Positions 51,876 to 58,376 of a stretch of DNA of 64,000 nucleotides are shown piece by piece. The translations under genes were made by a program, and so were the position numbers. The stretch's first letter is position 1, and the number at the start of each line of letters is the position of its first letter. The notes beneath the pieces were generated by a model that saw nothing but the letters and a program-made list of their open reading frames with translations, ran no database searches and was not told where the DNA came from. Source of the stretch: JAPPLB01 sp965218555. Its GTDB lineage: Bacteria; Acidobacteriota; Terriglobia; Bryobacterales; UBA6623. The DNA lies in contig OZ244625.1 of assembly GCA_965218555.1 (NCBI GenBank), positions 1,550,001 to 1,614,000 on the forward strand, in the 5' to 3' direction.

Positions 51876-52639
51876 TGGCCAAGCCGAAAGTGCTGCTGGA
51901 AGCGCAGCTGAAGGCGCTGCGGCTGCCGACCTTCCTGCGCGAGTACGACAAAGTGGCGCGGCAATGCGCGGCCGAAGGTCTGGACTGTCCGCGCTATCTG
52001 CTGCGACTCAGTGAGCTGGAGCTGCTCGATCGCGAACAGCGCGCCACCGAGCGCCGCATCAAGACCGCCAAGTTCCCGGTGCTCAAGAGCCTGGAGACCT
52101 TCGAGTTCCGCTCGATTCCGTCGCTGAACAAGAGCTTGGTCCTGGAGCTGGCGCGCTCGGAGTATCTGGATCGCAGAGAGAACGTGCTGGCGCTGGGCAA
52201 CTCCGGTACGGGCAAGACGCACCTTGCCCTGGCGTTGGGGCTGGCCGCTTGTCAGAAAGGCTATCGGGTCCGCTTTGCCACCGCCGCGGCGCTGGTCCAC
52301 GAGTTGCTCGAGGCGCGTGACGACAAACGTCTCCTGCGCTTGCAAAAACAGCTGGCCAAGCAAGACCTGCTGATCGTCGACGAGCTGGGCTACGTCCCCT
52401 TGTCGAAGACGGGCTCGGAGTTACTGTTCGAGATCTTCAGCCAGCGCTACGAGCGGGCCTCGACGCTGGTCACCTCGAACCTACCCTTCAACGAGTGGAC
52501 GGAGATCTTCGGCTCCGAGCGGCTGACCGGCGCTTTGCTGGATCGTCTCACCCACCACGTCCATATCTTGGAGATGAACGCCGAGAGCTACCGTCTCCAG
52601 CAGAGTAAGCGTTCCCGGAAGCGTTCTTCCTCCCCCTGA
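51872..52639 (+). CDS. istB: IS21-family helper ATPase IstB
   Basis: 255 residues. Walker A LGNSGTGKTHLALALGLAAC, Walker B DLLIVDELGYVPLSKTGSEL, sensor VTSNLPFNEWTEIFGSERLT and the C-terminal ALLDRLTHHVHILEMNAESY. DnaC/DnaA-like AAA+ protein that assembles on target DNA and stimulates IstA. Starts at an ATGA overlap with the istA stop. Confidence 0.93.
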   Translation: MMAKPKVLLEAQLKALRLPTFLREYDKVARQCAAEGLDCPRYLLRLSELELLDREQRATERRIKTAKFPVLKSLETFEFRSIPSLNKSLVLELARSEYLDRRENVLALGNSGTGKTHLALALGLAACQKGYRVRFATAAALVHELLEARDDKRLLRLQKQLAKQDLLIVDELGYVPLSKTGSELLFEIFSQRYERASTLVTSNLPFNEWTEIFGSERLTGALLDRLTHHVHILEMNAESYRLQQSKRSRKRSSSP

Positions 52640-52818
52640 TCCCCCCGCCCAGCCGCCGGCTGTTTCGAGGGGCTTCCACTACGTCCGGGGCCGCCTTAAC
52701 AGGCGTCCCCCGACTTCGCTCCAGCCCCCAAAACAGCCGCTTTCAGAAACGAGTCCTATCCCCGAGATGGTCTACTTTTACTCCGCCCCAGTGGCCTAAT
52801 TTTGCTCCGCCCTTGACA

Positions 52819-55067
52819 TTCCCTACGTCATTGATCCTGATCTTGAGACCCCGCACGTCCCCGACGCGATCCAGTACTGGGAGCAAAACACCCCCATCCG
52901 GTTCGTTGAAAGAACGAACCAGCCGAATTGGGTTCGCTTCAGACCCGGCAGCAATTGTTCGGCGTCAGTGGGCATGGTCGGCGGAGAGCAGAATATTATT
53001 CTCAATGCCCGCTGCGGCCTAGGAGCAGCCATTCACGAAATCGGTCACGCGGTCGGGCTCTTGCACGAGCATCAACGAAATGACCGAGATCCCCACGTCT
53101 GGGTAAGGTCCAACTCTTTGGGCTCTAATGACCCGTTGCATGGGAAAAATGGGCCCCGCGGATTGGCTAGCGGCCCCTATGACTACGGTTCGGTCATGCA
53201 TTACGGCTGTCTTCCTGAAACCATGGTGACGATTCCACCCGGCATACCCTGCGGATCAAGAGTGCTATCCGCCGGAGATATCGACGGCGTCCATAGGCTC
53301 TACGGGAAGACACCTACCGAAACGACGATCACGACGAATCCCGCGGGTCTGCTGATCGAGGTCGATGGAGAGACCTACACCGCGCCGCACCGTTTCGACT
53401 GGAAGCCTGGCTCCAAACACACGATCGGCGTTCCAGCGCCCCAGAAGTTCGAGGGTAACTATCTTCTTCATCGTAGAGACTATTATCGATTTATTTTCGC
53501 CAAGTGGAGCGACGGTGGCGCGCAGACCCACACCGTGACCGCATCTTCGGAAACCACCGTTTTCATCGCCAACTTCATCTGGCAGACGACGACCGAGTAC
53601 AGTGCGGTTCCTCCGCAAGGCGGAACCATCAGGATTGAGCCTCCTTCCTCAGACGGTTTCTACACGTATTACTCTTTCCTCAAAATGTTTGCTGAACCCG
53701 CTGAAGGATTCTCGTTCAAGAGTTGGCGAAGTTGGGGTGCCGGCAACGGCCCTGCCTCGAATCCCAAAGTAACGTCTGCCGGCGCATCGCACCAACAGGC
53801 CAATTTCACCCGGCAGCCTCTCACCAAGATCGACACGAACGTTCCAGGGAGCGACATCGCGGTGGACGGCGTTCTGAGATCACTGCCCGAAAATTTCGAT
53901 TGGGAAGCCGGAAGCACACATACGCTGGGTCTTTTGGTTCGAGAGGATACCGGACACGAAGGAGTGATTCAGCCTTATTGGGGTATCAACGGCGAGCGCC
54001 TAGTATTCGATGGATGGAGCGACGGCGGCGCTGAAACTCACGACATCACCATCTCCGAAGAGCGGCCCACGATCACGGCGAACTTCCGGAGGCAGGTTTT
54101 GGTCCAGACGGTTTCCCACGGACCAGGGACGATAGAAGTGCAGCCCAGCGATTCGGAGGGCGTCTACCATGACCTCTCCAACGTGGTGCAGTTGACCGCG
54201 CAACCCGCTCCGGGTTTCAAGTTCGTTTCCTGGCTTGGGGACTTGTCCGGAACCGAGAACCCGCAATCCCTGCTCATAGACTCCCATAAATTGGTCCGAG
54301 CCTTCTTTCTCGATGAGCAAAGTTTCGAATCGGCCAAGCTCACCTCCGGGAAACCGTTCAACACGGACAGCTACAACGGCTACTGGATCGACGTTCCGAG
54401 GGGTGCCACGCAACTCGACATTCGTCTCGTCACCACCACGCCGGGCGCCGAGGTCGACCTGTATGCAAGCCGTGACAGCGGTCCGCGCGCAGTGTACGGC
54501 GCAAACAATGAAGGGCTCGCCGGATACGAAAGCCAGTACTCGTCCACGGGGCCAGGAGGCAACAAGACAATCACCATCACGCCGGCATCAAGTCCGCCCC
54601 TGCAACCGGGGCCTTACTTCATTGCAGTCCACGTACGCACCCGGGGGGTGAGCGTCAGGAGAACCTTGACCGCCGACGTAACCGTCGCGGAGTCGGAGAT
54701 CGCCGCCAACATACCCCATTTCGGCATCCCCGCTTCCCTCATCACGACAAGGGAAGGCGAGAACCCGCCACCGCAGATCCTTGAGATCCGCAACTCGGGC
54801 CGAGGGACGCTGGACTACGAAATCGCCACGGATCAACCCTGGCTGTCGGTATCGCCCGATCAAGGTTCCGCCATGGAAGAAATCGACATCATCGAGATTC
54901 GAGCGTACCCGATGGCTATGGAGCCCGGAGCGGTTGAGGGCCTGATCACGATCACCGAACGGCAACCTTCAGGCTTCGCCGGCCTTTTCTCAGATCACAC
55001 GCCAGCATGGCCAGTCACGGTTCCGGTGACGCTGAGTGTCATCCCGGACAGCAGGGTAGTGCCCTAG
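52819..55067 (+). pseudogene. Astacin-type (M12A) metalloprotease with PPC and BACON-like domains, 5' end lost to IS21
   Basis: Coding can be read from the IS21 end: IPYVIDPDLETPHVPDAIQY is the start of the astacin domain. HEIGHAVGLLHEH (~72) is the zinc site, and YDYGSVMHYG the Met-turn. After it come repeats ending in WSDGG-type motifs (FIFAKWSDGGAQTHTVTA, FDGWSDGGAETHDITI, FVSWLGDLSGTENPQ), a pre-peptidase C-terminal domain (PGAEVDLYASRDSGPRAVYG) and a BACON-like end (LDYEIATDQPWLSVSPDQGS). Signal peptide, propeptide and promoter are missing; an internal ATG at 52968 would lack part of the catalytic fold. Confidence 0.75.
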
Positions 55068-55301
55068 GACACCATCTCCTCCTTTGCCGGAGACGGCAGC
55101 CCGGCGGTCGAGGCGGGGCTATACACCTCGACTTGCTGAACTGGATGTTGCTCGGTGTGGTCGTCCTGGCTCGGCTGCCGCGTGGTCCCTACCGGCAGTA
55201 GTGGTGCTATCTCAGACGGCCGAAATGGTTCTCGAGGCTGCTGTTTCCGGGGGTGCTGGGGTCCGGGACAACGACGCCTCTGTGCGAGAATCGGGGACAG
55301 G

Positions 55302-55628
55302 ATGCGCGAAGCCTCGCTGCCCGATATGGTTTGCCGCCACGGAGCCGAGGGCACGGCCGTGGTCGAAGGCATCCGCCAGGCCTGGGTTTGGCACAGTCCC
55401 ACGGGGTTTGAGTGGGGCTATGGCGGTTCCGGGCCAGCCGATCTGGCGCTGAACATCCTGCTCGCCGCGACCGCCGATCGGGACTTTGCGACCCGCCATC
55501 ATCAAGCGTTCAAGTGGCGTTTCGTGACCTCGCTGCCGCGTAGCGGCGGCGCCATCCGGGCCGCCGCCGTTCTGGATTGGATCATGGACCGCGATGCCGG
55601 CCAACCCGCGAAGGGAGTCCCATCATGA
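55302..55628 (+). CDS. DUF6166-like small protein
   Basis: 108 residues from the ATG at 55302. FEWGYGGSGPADLALNILLA, HHQAFKWRFVTSLPRSG and AVLDWIMDRD match what I know of the DUF6166 family, found on plasmids and phages. Function unknown. Overlaps the next gene by 4 bases (ATGA). The 55068-55301 gap before it shows no gene. Confidence 0.5.
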   Translation: MREASLPDMVCRHGAEGTAVVEGIRQAWVWHSPTGFEWGYGGSGPADLALNILLAATADRDFATRHHQAFKWRFVTSLPRSGGAIRAAAVLDWIMDRDAGQPAKGVPS

Positions 55629-55939
55629 CCACCATCAAAACGGACCGCAAACTCGCCGGCACGATCTTCAGTGCTCTCAACCGCGCCCTCAAGGCCGAAG
55701 GCTTCAGTGACTCTGAAGCCTACCGGCTAGCGGATCGAGGCGCCCGTCTGCTGGCCGCACCGGAAACACCGGAACTCGAAGCCGCCCTGCGAGCTGCGGA
55801 TTATGCCCGGCTCCCTTCGGAGATCAAGACAGCCTTCGACAACTTCAGCGACAACCTCAGCGACAAGATCCACGAGGCTGGCGCAAACCTCAGTGCCAAG
55901 CTCGACGGCCTCAATCGCAGCATGAGGCAGACGACCTAG
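55625..55939 (+). CDS. Small helical protein, unknown
   Basis: 104 residues from the ATG at 55625 (MTTIKTDRKLAGTIFSALNR). Mostly amphipathic helices, with ALKAEGFSDSEAYRLADRGA and KTAFDNFSDNLSDKIHEAGA then NLSAKLDGLNRSMRQTT. No domain recognised. Translationally coupled to the DUF6166-like gene, so the two probably act together; plasmid-type cargo. Confidence 0.5.
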   Translation: MTTIKTDRKLAGTIFSALNRALKAEGFSDSEAYRLADRGARLLAAPETPELEAALRAADYARLPSEIKTAFDNFSDNLSDKIHEAGANLSAKLDGLNRSMRQTT

Positions 55940-55993
55940 CTGTTCGTCGAGGGCGGCGTCATCCTGCTTTGGTTCTTGCTTTGAGCACCCGAG

Positions 55994-56191
55994 TCACCGT
56001 GCGACACCATCGCAGGTGACGCCCTCGGCAAGATGGGCGTTCAGCTCGGCGGCCTGCTCGTCGGTCATGACCGCCGCGCCCTCGGCGGCCACGATCGCCT
56101 CGATCTCATCCGCCATGGCGGTTGAGGGAATGACGGGTACAGCCAGCGGCTCGCCGTCCGGGCCGATGCGCTCCTGATAGGTGATCTCCAT
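55994..56191 (-). CDS. Small acidic protein, unknown
   Basis: 65 residues (MEITYQERIGPDGEPLAVPV, IEAIVAAEGAAVMTDEQAAE). Preceded on the minus strand by GGAAGCACTACCG, a weak ribosome site. Composition is protein-like, but no family is recognised; it converges with the gene ending at 55939. Confidence 0.35.
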   Translation of the reverse strand: MEITYQERIGPDGEPLAVPVIPSTAMADEIEAIVAAEGAAVMTDEQAAELNAHLAEGVTCDGVAR

Positions 56192-56632
56192 CGGTAGTGC
56201 TTCCTTGCTCTGATTCTAGACCTCGACGCCGCCCGACGCGGCCTCGAGTCCGGGGGTGCTGGAGGTCCAGTTGATTCCTGAAAACGCCTCCTGCGGCCTC
56301 CCGACGCACCTTTTTTTCGCTGACGAGTTCGCAATCGAGGTTTGATGTCTCGAAAAGGCCTGTAGGCCTGCGAGCTGTTGAGGCCTTGACCTGGCTGCCT
56401 TCTCCAGCACCGCTAGGCGCTGCACCGTGTGGCTTCGGTCGCTGCTAAACGCCGCGGGAGTGGCCATCAAATTGCAGCCCTTCCCCACCTCAACAGGAGG
56501 TTTTTCCAGATGCGATTCGGCGAAGCCGAGAGCGTATCTGCTTGGGGTTGTGTTGAGAGAGGAGACTTTTGCACAGTCGTCGGTGCTCCTACTATTTGTA
56601 GGTGTATTACTTGTGTTTTAACTACTTGTATG
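56192..56632. other. Gene-less stretch at the right part of the element
   Basis: Open frames here are short and mutually overlapping with no recognisable content. The stretch contains copy D of the plasmid repeat (56262-56318). No gene seen. Confidence 0.5.
56262..56318 (-). repeat. Plasmid dispersed repeat, copy D (inverted)
   Basis: On the minus strand: A-run, GGGAGGCCGCAGGAGGCGTT, TTCAGG, then GGACCTCC. Matches copy C best. Confidence 0.55.
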
Positions 56633-56683
56633 GGTGTCCACTTTCAGCGGAAGGCCAAGTTTTTAGGTGTCCACTTTCAGCGG
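56633..56683. repeat. 18-base direct repeat, IS21-end-like
   Basis: GGTGTCCACTTTCAGCGG occurs exactly at 56633-56650 and 56666-56683, 33 bases apart. Closely spaced repeats with a GTCCACTTT core are common at IS21-type ends; no transposase is adjacent. Confidence 0.55.
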
Positions 56684-56731
56684 GGAAAATCCTCTCAACT
56701 CACCGCTAAATGTGGAAAACTTCGCAGTAGA

Positions 56732-56772
56732 AGCCTCCCAGGAAGCTCCAGGAGCGCTTTTTGCAGCGGCTC
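56732..56772 (+). repeat. Plasmid dispersed repeat, copy E (weak)
   Basis: GCCTCCCAGGAAGCTCCAGG and AGCGCTTTTTGCAGC resemble copies A-D but are more diverged. It directly precedes the hairpin array. Confidence 0.4.
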
Positions 56773-56779
56773 TGAAGGT

Positions 56780-56955
56780 CCATCGCCTGAAGGCGATGGG
56801 TTCGGGCGACACAAACACGCTCAGTCGGCTGAAGCCGACTTTCGCAGCCGCCCAGACCGCCGCCTTTCGGCGGCGGTCCTTCGGAGGTTCCGGTCCCTTC
56901 GGGACCTCCTGAAGGCTTCGCCTAAAGGCGAGGGGTTTCACCCATCCCCGATGGG
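56780..56955. ncRNA. Candidate structured RNA: six consecutive hairpins
   Basis: Stems in order: CCATCGCC/GGCGATGG (loop TGAA, 56780-56799), AGTCGGC/GCCGACT (TGAA, 56823-56840), GACCGCCGCC/GGCGGCGGTC (TTTC, 56855-56878), GGTCCC/GGGACC (TTC, 56892-56906), CTTCGCC/GGCGAGG (TAAA, 56916-56933) and CCCATC/GATGGG (CCC, 56941-56955). GGGCG (56804) and CGCCC (56849) could close a junction around the second stem. On the minus strand the third loop is GAAA, a GNRA loop. The packing suggests selection for RNA structure; strand and family are unknown. IscB-type omega/HEARO RNAs have a similar look, but no iscB or tnpB is present. Confidence 0.45.
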
Positions 56956-56960
56956 GACAC

Positions 56961-57164
56961 TCATCTTGCTAAGAGGTGTTCGTATGGCACGGCGGCTCCC
57001 CCGGAGGGATCGCGGGCTTCGAGGGATGGAGGATCAACACGCCTTTGGCCGTCGAATAGTTCAGGCCAGGCCAGCTCGATCTTCTTCAACTCTCGTAGGA
57101 GCTTACGGCGGAACATTTGAACGATGTTCTTGTTGCTGGCCTTGGGCGGGTTCACTCCGAACTG
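56961..57164 (-). pseudogene. repA: Plasmid RepA, 3' part (cut at right junction)
   Basis: The frame from 57164 reads QFGVNPPKASNKNIVQMFRR, KLLRELKKIELAWPELFDGQ, RRVDPPSLEARDPSGGAAVP and ends at a stop at 56961. This is the C-terminal helix-turn-helix part of the plasmid RepA family and is exactly what the 5' part at 37277-38067 lacks. Codons upstream of 57164 in this frame are chromosomal and are not RepA. Confidence 0.75.
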
Positions 57165-57359
57165 CATCTCGCCTACATGCCACCGTTGCGTGTCTTTGAC
57201 GAAGGAGTTTACGGAGCGGAGAGCACGATGATCTGCTACGGTCTGCCGGGCCGGTTTGCCCCTTGCGTCGAAGAGGCCATGAGTCGAGAGGTCCATGAGT
57301 TTCGTGAGATCGAGGGCCGGCGGCAGGGCGAGGCGGCAAACGAGCTCGGGTCAAATTGA
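57159..57359 (+). pseudogene. Ceramidase-like protein, C-terminal relic at the right junction
   Basis: The plus frame ELHLAYMPPLRVFDEGVYGA then ESTMICYGLPGRFAPCVEEA and MSREVHEFREIEG before TGA (57357) aligns with the C-terminus of the ceramidase at 35818 (DVFAYIPSERVLHEGGYEGG, AMIPYGQPRPFRAGVEE). The N-terminal part is missing because the integrated element begins at 57164. The creatininase gene starts 46 bases after the stop, so this gene probably once headed that transcript. Confidence 0.55.
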
Positions 57360-57405
57360 CCAAATCATCTCCCTGTTCGGAGAATAGTTGGAACAAGGAG
57401 GCAGC

Positions 57406-58365
57406 ATGTCTGATCAGAACTCATCGAGACGTGATTTCATGAAAACGTCAGCCGCGGCCGCCGCCGCGGCTTCGGCGCAAACCACAAGCGCGGCACAGAC
57501 CCCAGCAGGTGTTGAAGCCGACGGTGTCGGGGCGGCGGAATGGCCCGCATCGCGTCCACGCAAGAAGAAGGTACTCTGGAACGAACTCGCCCGCAGCGAG
57601 TTTCCACCTTTACTCGAAAACGATCCCGTCGTGATCCTGCCGATCGGATCTCTCGAGCAGCATGGCCCGCACTGTCCGGTGGACATGGACATCAGCATCC
57701 CGTACCACATCGCCGTCGCCACAGCGGAAGACATTGACGATTTTCCCGTCGTGGTCGGTCCGCCGGTGTGGACCGGCTTCACGCACTACAACATGGGCGG
57801 CTACGGCACGATTACGGTGCGCCTGGAAACATTCATCGATGTCGTATCCGACGTCTGCCGCAGCATCAAGGCCAACGGCTTCGACCGCATCATCCTCATG
57901 AACGGGCACGGCGGTAATGTGGCGCCCGTAACCGCGATCGCGAACAAGCTCGCGCACGAAAACATCATCACGCTGAGCCTTCCCTATTGGAGTCTTGTTC
58001 AGCAGGAGATGCGTGAGTGGTCGACGGCCGACCTGCGAGGACCCGGACACGGCGGCGAGTGGGAGACGGCGTTTCAGATGTACCTGCGTCCGCATCTTGT
58101 GTTGATGGATCGCCGTGAAGCCGGCAAGGATCGTAGGCCCTTCAGTCCGGCGGTCCGGCGGTACGCCCACGTTCCGGAGCGCCGCCGCGAAAGCGCCAAC
58201 GGCTCGATGGGCGATCCCTTCGCCGCGACGCATGAGAAGGGCGAGCGTATCTTCAACCTGGCGGTAGAACGGCTAACGGCGATGGTTCGCGAGTTTCACA
58301 CAACACCGGTTCTCCAATACGAGGAATTCGGCAGCGACGCGAAGGTGCTCCCGACGCTGTTTTAA
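57406..58365 (+). CDS. Creatininase-family amidohydrolase, Tat-exported
   Basis: 319 residues from the ATG at 57406, with AAGGAGG 6 bases upstream. Twin-arginine signal SSRRDFMKTSAAAAAAASAQ. Creatininase marks: LPIGSLEQHGPHCPVDMDIS (metal-binding Glu, His and Asp), VWTGFTHYNMGGYGTITVRL, ILMNGHGGNVAPVTAIANKL and GPGHGGEWETA (His and Glu). Members open cyclic amides or formamide groups (creatinine, FAPy, mycofactocin precursor); the substrate here is unknown. The exported location is typical of the copies in Acidobacteriota. Confidence 0.88.
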   Translation: MSDQNSSRRDFMKTSAAAAAAASAQTTSAAQTPAGVEADGVGAAEWPASRPRKKKVLWNELARSEFPPLLENDPVVILPIGSLEQHGPHCPVDMDISIPYHIAVATAEDIDDFPVVVGPPVWTGFTHYNMGGYGTITVRLETFIDVVSDVCRSIKANGFDRIILMNGHGGNVAPVTAIANKLAHENIITLSLPYWSLVQQEMREWSTADLRGPGHGGEWETAFQMYLRPHLVLMDRREAGKDRRPFSPAVRRYAHVPERRRESANGSMGDPFAATHEKGERIFNLAVERLTAMVREFHTTPVLQYEEFGSDAKVLPTLF

Positions 58366-58376
58366 CGGCCGCCGCG

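Larger units (their letters stand above)
50250..52818 (+). mobile_element. IS21-family element, complete, no target duplication
   Basis: Left end TGTAAGCGCCGGAGCGAAAA with a second repeat unit (GGCGGAGCAAAACTAGACC at ~50305). Right end, read inward, TGTCAAGGGCGGAGCAAAAT with a second unit (GGGCGGAGTAAAAGTAGACC). Both istA and istB are intact. The flanking bases (CAGCCGA left, TTCCCTA right) do not match, so there is no direct target duplication; genes on both sides are cut at exactly the element ends. Confidence 0.88.
37277..57164. mobile_element. Integrated plasmid-like element opened within repA
   Basis: The 5' part of repA (38067 to 37277, minus strand) is at the left end; its missing 3' part (57164 to 56961, also minus) is at the right end. 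Both break at the Gln-Phe-Gly codons, and joining right end to left end gives one continuous RepA reading ...LYRQFG-VNPPKASNK.... Both ends carry CCGAACTG (37277-37284 and 57157-57164), within a 14-base stretch identical at 12 positions. A parA operon, toxin-antitoxin modules, an integrase relic and defence genes lie inside. This is the layout of a circular replicon inserted by crossover inside repA. Confidence 0.6.

Noticed and set aside
56780..56955. Protein-coding frames through the hairpin array (both strands)
   Set aside because: The frames exist on both strands, but the sequence is dominated by inverted repeats, and no ribosome site or family is present.
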